Shown here piece after piece: positions 43,331-51,862 of a stretch of DNA of 64,000 nt. The notes under the pieces were generated by a model, which was given only the letters and a program-made list of their open reading frames with translations, ran no database searches and was not told where the DNA came from. Source of the DNA: Lysobacter sp. 5GHs7-4 (GTDB taxonomy: Bacteria > Pseudomonadota > Gammaproteobacteria > Xanthomonadales > Xanthomonadaceae); NCBI RefSeq assembly GCF_021284765.1, contig NZ_CP089924.1:1692001-1756000 (forward strand), in the 5' to 3' direction. The first letter of the stretch is position 1, and the number at the start of each line of letters is the position of its first letter. The position numbers and the translations under genes are program-made.

Positions 43331-44577
43331 GCGCGGTGCCCGCGCTGAGCCTGTCGCAGGCGCGCGCGCTGCACCTGGGCGCGCAGGGGCTGCTGGCGCG
43401 CCCGCGCCGGCGCGCGCGCCGGTCCGACCTGCTGGACGCGATCGCGCGCATGCAGCTGTTGCAGATCGACACCATCCATGTCGTCGCGCGCAGCCCGTAT
43501 CTGGTGCTGTACTCGCGCTTGGGCGCGTATCCGCAGACCTGGCTGGAAGATCTGCTGGCGCAGCGCGAGATTTTCGAGGTGTGGGCGCACGAAGCCTGCT
43601 TCGCGCCGATGGGCGACTACCTGCTGCACCGCAATGCCCACGACCAGCGCGCCCACCATTGGGCGGTGCGCAACGCCCAGCACCACCGCGACGCCAGCGG
43701 CGCCAAGATCGACCGCCTGCTCGCGCACATCCGCGAACTCGGCCCGGTCAAATCCTCCGACTTCGAGCGCGAACAGGCGGGTGGCGGCGGCTGGTGGGGC
43801 TGGAAGGACGAGAAGCGCTGGCTGGAGTCCGCGTTCGCGCTGGGCGAGCTGATGGTGGCGCGGCGCGAGAACTTCCATCGCGTCTACGACCTGGCCGAGC
43901 GCGTGGCCGGCGCCGTGGTGCCCCACTGGGACACGACCCGCATCGACGCCGCCACCGTGCGCCGCGACAGCCTGCTCAAATCGGTGCGCGCGCTGGGCAT
44001 CACCCAGGCGCGCTGGATCGCCGACTACTACCGCACCAAGCCGCGTTTGCGCGATGCCGATCTCGATGCGCTGGTCGCGCAAGGCGCGCTGCTGCGGGTG
44101 GCGGTGAAAGGCTGGGAGGCGCCGGGCTACGTGCATCCCGATCACGCCGACGCACTGGTCTTGGCCGCGGCCGGCCGCCTGCGCGCGACCCACGCCACCT
44201 TGTTGTCGCCGTTCGATCCGGTGGTGTGGGACCGCGAGCGCGCCAGCGAATTCTTCGGCTTCGACTACACCCTGGAGTGCTACACGCCCGAGCCCAAGCG
44301 CCGCTACGGCTACTTCGTGCTGCCGATCCTGGCGCGCGGCCGCCTGGTCGGCCGGCTGGACGCCAAGGCGCACCGCCGCGAGGGCGTGTTCGAGGTCAAG
44401 GCGCTGTATCTGGAGGAAGGCATCGCCGCCGACGAAGCGCTGATCGCCGACATCGCGCGCGCGATCGACGACTGCGCGCGCTGGCACGCCACGCCCAAGG
44501 TCGAGTTGCAACGCTGCCGCCCCGCCGGCCTGCGCACGCCGTTGCGCGCCGCACTGCGCGCGCTGGCGAGCGCGTGA
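43327..44577 (+). CDS. YcaQ-like winged-helix DNA glycosylase
   Basis: 416 residues. The family (HTH_42) unhooks DNA crosslinks in E. coli YcaQ and protects producers of DNA-alkylating antibiotics in AlkX/AZL relatives. Visible hallmarks are MQLLQIDTIHVVARSPYLVLYSRLG with the QxxQID catalytic segment, EIFEVWAHEACFAP, and ATLLSPFDPVVWDRERASEFFGFDYTLECYTPEPKRRYGYFVLPIL. All motifs look intact. It is coupled to hutG by ATGA, although the roles appear unrelated. Lysobacter-type bacteria make many antibiotics, so self-protection is a reasonable but unproven guess. Confidence 0.9.
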   Translation: MSAVPALSLSQARALHLGAQGLLARPRRRARRSDLLDAIARMQLLQIDTIHVVARSPYLVLYSRLGAYPQTWLEDLLAQREIFEVWAHEACFAPMGDYLLHRNAHDQRAHHWAVRNAQHHRDASGAKIDRLLAHIRELGPVKSSDFEREQAGGGGWWGWKDEKRWLESAFALGELMVARRENFHRVYDLAERVAGAVVPHWDTTRIDAATVRRDSLLKSVRALGITQARWIADYYRTKPRLRDADLDALVAQGALLRVAVKGWEAPGYVHPDHADALVLAAAGRLRATHATLLSPFDPVVWDRERASEFFGFDYTLECYTPEPKRRYGYFVLPILARGRLVGRLDAKAHRREGVFEVKALYLEEGIAADEALIADIARAIDDCARWHATPKVELQRCRPAGLRTPLRAALRALASA

Positions 44578-44733
44578 ACCGCGGCCGAGCCGCGACGAGA
44601 TCGCCAGGGTAGGAGCGGCGCCCGCCGTGGCCGCGTCACTCGCTCACGACGCCTTCTGCTTCCGGGCGTGTTCTTCAGGCGTCGGACGCAGCGCCGTTCG
44701 CGCGCTACGACGCCCGCACGCCGATCGCCGGAC

Positions 44734-45030
44734 TCAGACGTACGCCGATTTCAGCATCAGCACCACGCCCGGCCCGAACAGCGCCGCCATCGCCAGCAGT
44801 ATCAGACTGCGTGGCCGCTCGCCGCGCAGCCAACCGAGCACCGACAACAGCAGGGTGAAGAACGCGCACATCATCCAGATCAGGATCGATTCCCAGAAGC
44901 CGCACAGGCCGTCCGGGCAGGGACCGCCGGTGGTGTGCAGCAGCCAGATCAGCGGTGCGTGCATGGCGGCGGTGGCGATCGCGAGCCAGAGCAGGAGCGG
45001 GCGCGGCTGGGGCGGGCTGGCGGAGTTCAT
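44734..45030 (-). CDS. Small hypothetical membrane protein
   Basis: 98 residues with three hydrophobic segments (about 12-30, 45-65 and 75-93). Two cysteines in GPCPDGLCGFWES lie in the first loop and could form a disulfide in the periplasm. No family is recognised. It lies 104 bases after the broken ankyrin gene on the same strand. Confidence 0.7.
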   Translation of the reverse strand: MNSASPPQPRPLLLWLAIATAAMHAPLIWLLHTTGGPCPDGLCGFWESILIWMMCAFFTLLLSVLGWLRGERPRSLILLAMAALFGPGVVLMLKSAYV

Positions 45031-45134
45031 GGCGGGTCTCGATCCGGTGAACGTGCGCGATCGGACGGATGCGCCGCGCCATCGCGTAGCGCCGCGTTAC
45101 CGCGCACGGTGCTGGGCATAGCTATACAGCAAGC

Positions 45135-45558
45135 CTAGCGTCGGCGCGAGGCGATCGCCGGGCCCACCGTCTTCAGATAAGCGACGTTGGCGCCTTTTCC
45201 ATGCGCGTGCGCCACATCGATCGGCAGGCAGCCGCCGTCGTCCGCCGCGGTGTCCGCGCCAGCGCTGACCAGGATCGCGAGCGTCGCCGTGGCTGGCCGC
45301 CCAGTGCAACGGCGTGTAGCCGCGACTGGGCTCGCGCAAGTCGTGGCGCGCACCGGCCGCCAGCAGGCGGCGCACGATGTCGCTGCGGCCGTGCGCGGCG
45401 GCGCCGAACAACGCCGTCTCCCCGCCCGAATCCGGCCAGTTCGCATTGGCGCCGGCGGCGAGCAGGGCGTTCACTTCGTCCAGATCGCCCGACCACGCCG
45501 CGTAATGCAGCGCCGATTCGGCATGCCCGTCTTGCGCGCTCGCTTCCCGATCGGTCAT
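45135..45558 (-). pseudogene. Ankyrin-repeat protein gene with an internal frameshift
   Basis: The first frame gives MTDREASAQDGHAESALHYA and two clear ankyrin units (LHYAAWSGDLDEVNALLAAGANANWPD; ALFGAAAHGRSDIVRRLLAAGA) and enters a third at YTPLHWAASHGD. It then loses the pattern near 45275. In another frame the unit resumes as ILVSAGADTAADDGGCLPID and ends VAYLKTVGPAIASRRR at 45135. By ankyrin spacing about 8 bases are missing. If unshifted, the protein would have about 141-144 residues. It could be a true mutation or an assembly error. As read, the first frame would run to 45097 with an arginine-rich tail. It follows parE by 29 bases. Confidence 0.75.
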
Positions 45559-45587
45559 GCCGTCCCTGCGCTACATCGGCGCCACGC

Positions 45588-47492
45588 TCAGACCTCCAGC
45601 GTCGCCAGATCGCCCTTGGTTTCCAGCCACTGCTTACGGTCGCCGGAACGCTTCTTGGCCAGCAGCATGTCCATCAGCGAATGGGTTTCGCTGCCGTCGT
45701 CTACAGTGAGTTGGACCAGGCGGCGGGTGTCGGGGTGGATGGTCGACTCGCGCAGCTGCGAGGCGTTCATCTCGCCCAGGCCCTTGAAGCGGGTGACGTT
45801 GATCGCGCCGCGGATCTTCTCGCGTTCGATCTTCTCCAGCAGGATGCGCTTCTCTTCCTCGTCCAGCGCATAGAACACCTGCTTGCCCACGTCGACGCGG
45901 AACAGCGGCGGCATCGCCACGAAGATGTGGCCGGACGCGACCAGCGCCGGGAAGTGCTTGAGGAACAGGGCGCTGAGCAGGGTCGCGATATGCAGCCCGT
46001 CGGAGTCGGCGTCGGCCAGGATGATGACCTTGCCGTAACGCAGGCCGGCGATGTCGTCCTTGCCCGGATCGCAGCCGATCGCCACCGCCAGGTCGTGCAC
46101 TTCCTGCGAACCCAGCACGCTGCCGGAAGCGACTTCCCAGGTGTTGAGGATCTTGCCGCGCAGCGGCAGGATCGCCTGGAAGTCCTTGTCGCGCGCCTGC
46201 CGCGCGCTGCCGCCGGCCGAGTCGCCTTCCACCAGGAACAACTCGGTGCGCGAGAGGTCCTGCGAGGTGCAGTCGGCGAGCTTGCCGGGCAGGGCCGGGC
46301 CCTGGGTGATCTTCTTGCGGACGATCTGCTTCTCGGTCTTCAAACGCGCCGCGGCGCGCTCGATGGCGAGCTGCGCGATCTTCTCGCCCAGTTCGGTGTG
46401 CTGGTTCAGCCACAGCGAGAACGCATCGTGCGCGGCGCCCTCGACGAAGCCGGCGGCCTGGCGCGAGGACAGGCGTTCCTTGGTCTGGCCGCTGAACTGC
46501 GGGTCGGTCATCTTGACGCTGAGCACGAACGCGACCCGGTCCCACACGTCTTCCGGCGCCAGCTTGACGCCGCGCGGCAACAGGTTGCGGAAGTCGCAGA
46601 ACTCGCGCAGCGCGTCGGTGAAGCCGGTGCGCAGGCCGTTGACGTGGGTGCCGTGCTGCGCGGTCGGGATCAGGTTGACGTAGCTCTCCTGCACCAGCTC
46701 GCCGTCCGGCACCCAGGCCACCGCCCAATCGGCGACCTCGGTGTCTTTCTTGAGCTGGCCGACGAACAGCTCCGGCGGCAGCAGCTCGCGGCCCTGCTGT
46801 CCGTTGGAGCGCAGCTCGCCCGACAGGTAATCGCGCAGGCCGTCCTCGTAGTACCACTGCGCGGTTTCGCCGCTGGCCACGTCGTGCAGCTTCACGGTCA
46901 GGCCCGGGCACAGCACCGCCTTGGCGCGCAGCAAGTGCTTGAGCGCGCGCAGGGCGAACTTGGGCGTGTCGAAGTACTTGGCGTCGGGCCAGAAGCGCAC
47001 GCGGGTGCCGGTGTTCTTCTTGCCGACGCTGCCGACCACTTCCAGCGGCGTGGCGCGGTCGCCGTCCCGGAAGGTCATGCGGTATTCGTTGCCGTCGCGC
47101 TTGATGTGCACCTCGACCAGGGTCGAGAGCGCATTGACCACGCTGACGCCGACGCCGTGCAGGCCGCCGGAGAAGGTGTAGTTCTTGTTGCTGAACTTAC
47201 CGCCGGCGTGCAGGCGGGTCAGGATCAGCTCGACGCCGGGGATTTTCTCCTCCGGATGGATGTCCACCGGCATGCCACGGCCGTCGTCGGAGACCTCGCA
47301 GCTGCCGTCGGCGTGCAGGGTGACCTCGATGTTGCGCGCGTGCCCGGCCAGGGCTTCGTCGACCGCGTTGTCGATCACCTCCTGGGCCAGGTGGTTGGGC
47401 CGGGAGGTGTCGGTGTACATGCCCGGACGGCGTTTGACGGGGTCCAGGCCGGAAAGGACTTCGATATCGGCGGCGTTGTAACGACTGCTCAT
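45588..47492 (-). CDS. parE: DNA topoisomerase IV subunit B
   Basis: 634 residues, normal for ParE. With ParC it decatenates daughter chromosomes. The ATPase domain has EVIDNAVDEALAGHA and DDGRGMPVDIHPEEKIPGVELILTRLHAGGKF, with SGGLHGVGVSVVNALS as the ATP lid. The TOPRIM metal site is in ELFLVEGDSAGGSARQARD and ILADADSDGLHIATLL. The C-terminal end KRSGDRKQWLETKGDLATLEV is also typical. parC is not in the window. A secreted unknown lies 42 bases upstream and the broken ankyrin gene 29 bases downstream. Confidence 0.96.
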   Translation of the reverse strand: MSSRYNAADIEVLSGLDPVKRRPGMYTDTSRPNHLAQEVIDNAVDEALAGHARNIEVTLHADGSCEVSDDGRGMPVDIHPEEKIPGVELILTRLHAGGKFSNKNYTFSGGLHGVGVSVVNALSTLVEVHIKRDGNEYRMTFRDGDRATPLEVVGSVGKKNTGTRVRFWPDAKYFDTPKFALRALKHLLRAKAVLCPGLTVKLHDVASGETAQWYYEDGLRDYLSGELRSNGQQGRELLPPELFVGQLKKDTEVADWAVAWVPDGELVQESYVNLIPTAQHGTHVNGLRTGFTDALREFCDFRNLLPRGVKLAPEDVWDRVAFVLSVKMTDPQFSGQTKERLSSRQAAGFVEGAAHDAFSLWLNQHTELGEKIAQLAIERAAARLKTEKQIVRKKITQGPALPGKLADCTSQDLSRTELFLVEGDSAGGSARQARDKDFQAILPLRGKILNTWEVASGSVLGSQEVHDLAVAIGCDPGKDDIAGLRYGKVIILADADSDGLHIATLLSALFLKHFPALVASGHIFVAMPPLFRVDVGKQVFYALDEEEKRILLEKIEREKIRGAINVTRFKGLGEMNASQLRESTIHPDTRRLVQLTVDDGSETHSLMDMLLAKKRSGDRKQWLETKGDLATLEV

Positions 47493-47534
47493 GAAACCTG
47501 CGTGGAGTAGTGACGCGTGGGGGATGTGTAGGGC

Positions 47535-48266
47535 TTAGCGCCCGGCCTCGACGGCCTGCAACTGGGCGCCAGTGTAGGGGTTGTAGCGGTAACCGCCCGG
47601 GAAGATCTCGCCATTGGCCGGATCGCGCCGCGCCGGCAGCAGGCCGCCCAGGGGCAGGCGGAAGCTGAACTCGCTACCGTCCAGCCGGACCCGCATCTTG
47701 CCATCCCCGAGCGGGTCGGCGACCGGTCGGCCGTCTTTGTCCTGGCCCGGGAACACGTAGAACTGCATATTCTCGCCGGCCGGCCCGATCATGCTGGTCA
47801 GCATCGGCCGCATGGTAGCCAGCAGCTCTTTCAGCTCCCGATCGACCTGGTCGGCCGCGATCGGCCGATGGCTGCCGCCGTGCATGTCGATCAGCTGCAG
47901 CTTGCTGCGCAGGTCGGTTTCGCTGGTGAAGCTGACCTGTTCGCCGTCCAGATTGCCGATCCGCAGCGCCGCGATCACCGTATGGCGGGTGAACAGGTCC
48001 TGGAAGTGCCGGGACACCTCGTCGGAGGTCTTCTTGGCCGCGCCCTTGGCCTCGGCGTTTTGCCGGTCCAGCACATAGGCCCATAGCTGCGGCGGCAGCC
48101 ACCAGACCATTTCGCTGCCGTTGACGCCGCCGCCGGTCTTCTGGGTGTCGCTCATCAGTTCGTCGACGCGGATCTCGGCGATCGGCACCCCGGTATGGCC
48201 GGCCCAGGCCGGCGCGGCGGCCGCCAGGGCCAGGCACAACATGAACGATAGACGCAGACGGCGCAT
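47535..48266 (-). CDS. Secreted hypothetical protein upstream of parE
   Basis: 243 residues with a signal peptide (MRRLRLSFMLCLALAAAAPAWA). The mature part starts GHTGVPIAEIRVDELMSDTQ and has helical (FQDLFTRHTVIAALRIG, LKELLATMRPMLTSMIG) and strand segments, then QFYVFPGQDKDGRPVADPLGDGKMRVRLDGSEFSFRLPLGGLLPAR. I do not recognise a family. It is 42 bases from parE and may share its promoter. Confidence 0.8.
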   Translation of the reverse strand: MRRLRLSFMLCLALAAAAPAWAGHTGVPIAEIRVDELMSDTQKTGGGVNGSEMVWWLPPQLWAYVLDRQNAEAKGAAKKTSDEVSRHFQDLFTRHTVIAALRIGNLDGEQVSFTSETDLRSKLQLIDMHGGSHRPIAADQVDRELKELLATMRPMLTSMIGPAGENMQFYVFPGQDKDGRPVADPLGDGKMRVRLDGSEFSFRLPLGGLLPARRDPANGEIFPGGYRYNPYTGAQLQAVEAGR

Positions 48267-48521
48267 GGAACGGTTCCCCCTGAATGAGCGCAGCGAGCAT
48301 GGCGATGGGGTCGGGCGCGGTCAAGCCGGGGCGCCGCGATGGGTTTGGCGCCGGACTTGTCTATATTGCGTGTCCTTACGCCGGTCTCCGCCAGGGCCAG
48401 TCCGCCGAAATTCGGCCGGGCGGGCCACGGTGCCGATCCGGTGCGGTCTTCGGACCGATATCGCCATGCGGATGGTCTGCAAGGCCACGAATAAACCTTA
48501 GGGCCGGAGGGGCGGGTGAGG

Positions 48522-48767
48522 ATGCAAGGCAAGACGCGTCGACGCTGGGGGCTGGTATCGCTGATCTTCGGCGTGGCCTGTTTGGTGTTCGCCGTCTGTT
48601 CACCCGATTCGGAGCCTGTCACGCTGGTCCAGCTGAGTTCTCACAGCTATCTGCGGATGGTGCCCGCGCCGTCGTGGCAGACATCGCTGTATGGCGTGTG
48701 CTTTCTGGCGCTGGCCGCCTACTTGCTCATGACGTCCCGCACCGGCCGTCAGGAGCCGGATGCATGA
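48522..48767 (+). CDS. Small two-helix membrane protein
   Basis: 81 residues (ATG at 48522; a GTG at 48516 adds two). Hydrophobic segments lie at about 10-28 and 54-72 around a short loop with SSHSYLRMVPAPSWQ. GGAGG occurs 10 bases before the ATG. Its stop overlaps the barstar-like gene by ATGA, so the two are one translational unit. No family is recognised. Confidence 0.72.
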   Translation: MQGKTRRRWGLVSLIFGVACLVFAVCSPDSEPVTLVQLSSHSYLRMVPAPSWQTSLYGVCFLALAAYLLMTSRTGRQEPDA

Positions 48768-49189
48768 ACGATGGCCTCGGAACGAAAGCCGTCGTAGAGA
48801 TCGACGGAGCCGATTTTTCGACGCTCGAGGAATTCTTCAGCCACTTCGATCAGCGCGCCCTGTGCGGGCAACACGACTGGGGCCGCAACCTGGACGCGTT
48901 CAACGATGTGCTGCGCGGCGGATTCGGGACGCCCGACGGCGGCTTCGTACTGCGATGGAAACAGCATGCGCTGTCCCGGCAACGCCTGGGCCATGCCGAG
49001 ACCGTCCGCCAACTGCGCCTGCGCTTGCAGCGCTGCCATCCCGACAATACCGAGCGCGTGCGCGCCGATCTGGATCGCGCTTTGCTGGGCCAGGGGGCGA
49101 CCGTGTTCGATTGGCTGGTCGGGATCGTTCGCGTTCACGGCCCGGACGGCGCGGAAGCGCAAGACGGCGTCGAGCTGGCGCTGGACTGA
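48764..49189 (+). CDS. Barstar-family protein
   Basis: 141 residues. Barstar inhibits the ribonuclease barnase. VVEIDGADFSTLEEFFSHFDQRAL, HDWGRNLDAFNDVLRGGFGTPDGGFVLRWKQHAL is the barstar fold in full. The family also includes immunity proteins for secreted RNases. No RNase toxin gene is in the window, so this is an orphan. The C-terminal 45 residues (TERVRADLDRALLGQGATVFDWLVGIV) are longer than classic barstar (about 90 residues). It is coupled to a two-helix membrane protein. Confidence 0.85.
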   Translation: MNDGLGTKAVVEIDGADFSTLEEFFSHFDQRALCGQHDWGRNLDAFNDVLRGGFGTPDGGFVLRWKQHALSRQRLGHAETVRQLRLRLQRCHPDNTERVRADLDRALLGQGATVFDWLVGIVRVHGPDGAEAQDGVELALD

Positions 49190-49364
49190 TCCGGCGGCGC
49201 GGACCCGCGCCGCGGCCGTCGCGCGGCGTCTGTCCGCAGGCGTTAACATTCGCTCATTCAGTCGCGAGCATGGAAACAGGCGCTACGGTCGCGCCGTCGC
49301 TGAGGGGAGCGGCCTAGGCGCCCCGCCTTTCCCTGTGAGCCCCACGACATCGGAGGACCGCACC

Positions 49365-49610
49365 ATGAGCACCCGCAAGTATTGGATTCCCAGCCTGATC
49401 GCCGCCGCCCTGGTGGCACCGTTGGCGATGGCGCAGGACGCCGCCCAGAACCCGACCGCCGAGCAGGCGGCCGCGCAGGCGCAGAAGAAGGCCGAGGCGG
49501 CCGAGAAGGCCAAGGCCGAGCAGGCCGAAAAGGACAAGAAGAAAGACAAGAAGAAGGACAAGGCGGCCGATCCGACCGCCGAGCCGGAAGAGGAAGACGG
49601 CAAGCGTTAA
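49365..49610 (+). CDS. Secreted low-complexity Ala/Lys/Glu protein
   Basis: 81 residues. The signal peptide MSTRKYWIPSLIAAALVAPLAMA is followed by a highly charged tail (QKKAEAAEKAKAEQ, EKDKKKDKKKDKA) ending EPEEEDGKR. It is probably unstructured or a single helix. GGAGGACCGC precedes the ATG. Such small proteins are common in this family of bacteria, but their role is unknown. Confidence 0.78.
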   Translation: MSTRKYWIPSLIAAALVAPLAMAQDAAQNPTAEQAAAQAQKKAEAAEKAKAEQAEKDKKKDKKKDKAADPTAEPEEEDGKR

Positions 49611-49623
49611 GGCTTGCGTTCCG

Positions 49624-49651
49624 CGGGGTGCGCTCGTTCGGGCGCACCCCG
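49624..49651 (+). terminator. Hairpin after the low-complexity secreted gene
   Basis: CGGGGTGCGC and GCGCACCCCG form a perfect 10-bp stem around 8 bases, 13 bases after the stop. No T run. The rest of 49652-49893 shows nothing recognisable. Confidence 0.6.
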
Positions 49652-49893
49652 GTCGCCGCCGCGACCGCGTCGCTGGCGAATCTTCGGCGCAGCGCGCCGC
49701 AGCGCCATACTGACTCGTGCATCGCGCCGGGCGCCGATACGTTCCGCTCGATCCTTGCGCGGCGGAGCACACATACACACTCGATCATTCCACCGCGGTC
49801 GGCCGCTCGGCGGCCAACGCCGCTGGCGGCTGCGCCGCGCGAAGACTGTTCGGACATTCGCGGCGGCCACGGCCGCGCGCAGCCGGCTCGACC

Positions 49894-50280
49894 TTACTCG
49901 CTGTCCATTCGTGCTTGCGCCGGCCCCAGCGAGCCATCGGCAAGGATGGGATGGAAGCCCTGCGCACTGAGCTTCCAAAGTTGCGGCAAGGGCTTGGCCA
50001 TGTCGTCCGGGACGAAACCGATGCCGCAGGCTTGGCAATAGAGGCCGGACACGAATTGCTGCAGCGGCGCCTGCGCGATGGCATCGGGCTTGAGGCCGTC
50101 GACGCTGAGCTGGCCGCGGCAGTCGCAAGCCGATCGGGTTTCGGGGGCGTGTGCGAAATGCGCGTCATCGAACGCCGCGATCAGCAGCAGTTTCGGGCGC
50201 AGGTCCGCCGTGCCTGCGCAGCGCGGGCATGCCGGAGCGCGGACAGTGGCGGCGGCAGTCGGTTCCAAGGGGTCGGGCAT
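49894..50280 (-). CDS. Hypothetical protein with cysteine pairs (zinc-ribbon-like)
   Basis: 128 residues. Three cysteine clusters, CPRCAG near residue 18, CDCRG near 52 and CQACG near 83, suggest one or two zinc knuckles. The C-terminus FVPDDMAKPLPQLWKLSAQGFHPILADGSLG looks like a folded domain. I do not recognise a family. The stop TAA and codon use support it as a gene. Neither neighbour is related by spacing. Confidence 0.62.
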   Translation of the reverse strand: MPDPLEPTAAATVRAPACPRCAGTADLRPKLLLIAAFDDAHFAHAPETRSACDCRGQLSVDGLKPDAIAQAPLQQFVSGLYCQACGIGFVPDDMAKPLPQLWKLSAQGFHPILADGSLGPAQARMDSE

Positions 50281-50519
50281 GGGAGTTCGCCGCGAATCGA
50301 GACGGGCAGCTTAGCCGACAGGACGCAGCCCAGCGCGGTCGCAGTGGCGGCTGCCCGCGCGGCCCCGTAGATTGACGGCACACCGTCCAGGCCGAGGCCT
50401 GTCCGATCCAGCCACAGCGGATGCCGCGCAAGCACCATGATGTCGATCGTCGGCCGGCCATGTAGCAAGACCTGCCGCGATCGCGGTGGCCCGATCGCAT
50501 CGCCGCAGGCGGGCGCCGT

Positions 50520-50921
50520 ATGAGCGCCGCGGCGCCGGCGGTTCGCGAACCGTTGCAGTACCTCGCCAGGCGCTGGCTGACCTGGCTGGTGTTGTTGGCG
50601 ACCGCGGCCATGTTCCTGGTCGGCATCGCGATGCTCGCCGGTACCCTCGATTGGAACCAGAACGTGTTCGATCAGATCGGCCACATGGCGGCGTTCGCCG
50701 GCGATCTGGTCGGCGTCGCGATCGAGTCGTTTTCCAAAGCGCCCAAGGTGGCGATCTACGTCGCCGTCCTGGTCACGGCCTACGCCGTGGCGCCATGGCT
50801 GCTGGCCCGCACTCGCCGGGAACGGCGCCTGGCGCTGTGTCATATCGTGGTCGCCCCGCTGGCCGCGGGGCTTTGCGTGATGGCCGTGGTGGCCAAGGTG
50901 CTGGCGGGCATGGCCATGTGA
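50520..50921 (+). CDS. Hypothetical membrane protein
   Basis: 133 residues with three hydrophobic segments (about 20-42, 70-92 and 105-130). The first loop is acidic (DWNQNVFDQIGH). It is preceded by an arginine-rich positive-inside segment. No family is recognised. It begins a run of small same-strand genes reaching 54.4 kb. Confidence 0.65.
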   Translation: MSAAAPAVREPLQYLARRWLTWLVLLATAAMFLVGIAMLAGTLDWNQNVFDQIGHMAAFAGDLVGVAIESFSKAPKVAIYVAVLVTAYAVAPWLLARTRRERRLALCHIVVAPLAAGLCVMAVVAKVLAGMAM

Positions 50922-50965
50922 GGCGCCGTGCGCCGTCGTCGTACGGAACCGTTCGGGAGGATGCG

Positions 50966-51406
50966 ATGAACCAGGGCCCAGCCCCATTCCTGCATGCGTT
51001 GCAGGCCTACCGCGCCACGGTGCGGGCCAAGGACGTGGAGGCGTTCGTGGCGCTGTACGCGCAAGACGTGCACGTGTTCGACATGTGGGGGCGCTGGACC
51101 TTGCAGGGCCTGCCGGCCTGGCGGGCCATGGCGACGGAGTGGTTCGCCTCGTTGGGCGACGAGTACGTCGTGGTGGATTTCGACGGGGTCGATGGCGCCG
51201 CGGACGGCGACCTGGCGATGGGCCACGCGATCCTCACCTACACCGGCCACGCCGCCGACGGCCGGCCGCTGCGCTCGCTGAGCAACCGCATCAGCGCGAT
51301 GCTGCGTCGCGAACAGGGTGTGTGGAAAATCTTCCACGAACACACCTCGGCGCCGATCGATCATCGGACCACGCAGGCGCTGTTGCACAGGGACGAGTCG
51401 GCATAA
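50966..51406 (+). CDS. NTF2-like (SnoaL/DUF4440-type) protein
   Basis: 146 residues, cone-shaped NTF2 fold. LHALQAYRATVRAKDVEAFVALYAQDVHVFDMWG, LQGLPAWRAMATEWFASLGD and GVWKIFHEHTSAPID match the ketosteroid-isomerase-like family, used for many small-molecule reactions or binding. GGGAGG precedes the ATG. No substrate can be told. Confidence 0.85.
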   Translation: MNQGPAPFLHALQAYRATVRAKDVEAFVALYAQDVHVFDMWGRWTLQGLPAWRAMATEWFASLGDEYVVVDFDGVDGAADGDLAMGHAILTYTGHAADGRPLRSLSNRISAMLRREQGVWKIFHEHTSAPIDHRTTQALLHRDESA

Positions 51407-51431
51407 AATGCCGCAGAACCTGGGGGAATGC

Positions 51432-51845
51432 ATGCTAGCCACCGTACTGCTGGTCGTCAGCGCCGCCGTGTTGTTCTCGCTGGGCGCGATCCACCTCGTC
51501 ATCACCTTCGTCGGTCCCAAACTCAAGCCGCGCGATCCGGCGTTGCTGGCGCGCATGCGCGAGGTCTCGCCCGGGATCACCGGGCGGGCGAGCATGTGGG
51601 ACTTCTGGGTCGGCTTCAACGTCAGCCACAGCATGGCGGCGCTGTTGTACGGCGCGATCTACGGCTATCTGGCCATCGCGCATCCCGACCTGCTGTTCTC
51701 CTCGGTCTACCTGCTGGCCGTGGGCGCGCTGACGCTGGGCGGGCTGCTGATCGTCGGCAAAATCTATTGGTTCAGGGCGCCGTTGATCGGCATCAGCGTT
51801 TCGCTGCTGTGTTACGTGGCCGGCGTGGCGGCGGCGCTGAGCTAG
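51432..51845 (+). CDS. Hypothetical membrane protein, four helices
   Basis: 137 residues. Conserved-looking features include SLGAIHLVITFVGPKLKPRDPALL and RASMWDFWVGFNVSHSMAALLYGAIYGYL, resembling a family of small four-helix proteins (LIC_13387-like, from memory). The His in GAIHL and in NVSHS may be functional. TGGGGGA precedes the ATG at 51432; an ATG at 51408 is possible. Downstream genes are close. Confidence 0.72.
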   Translation: MLATVLLVVSAAVLFSLGAIHLVITFVGPKLKPRDPALLARMREVSPGITGRASMWDFWVGFNVSHSMAALLYGAIYGYLAIAHPDLLFSSVYLLAVGALTLGGLLIVGKIYWFRAPLIGISVSLLCYVAGVAAALS

Positions 51846-51862
51846 CGCTCACGGGAGAGGGC

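Noticed and set aside
45201..47510. 769-codon plus-strand open frame
   Set aside because: Antisense to parE.
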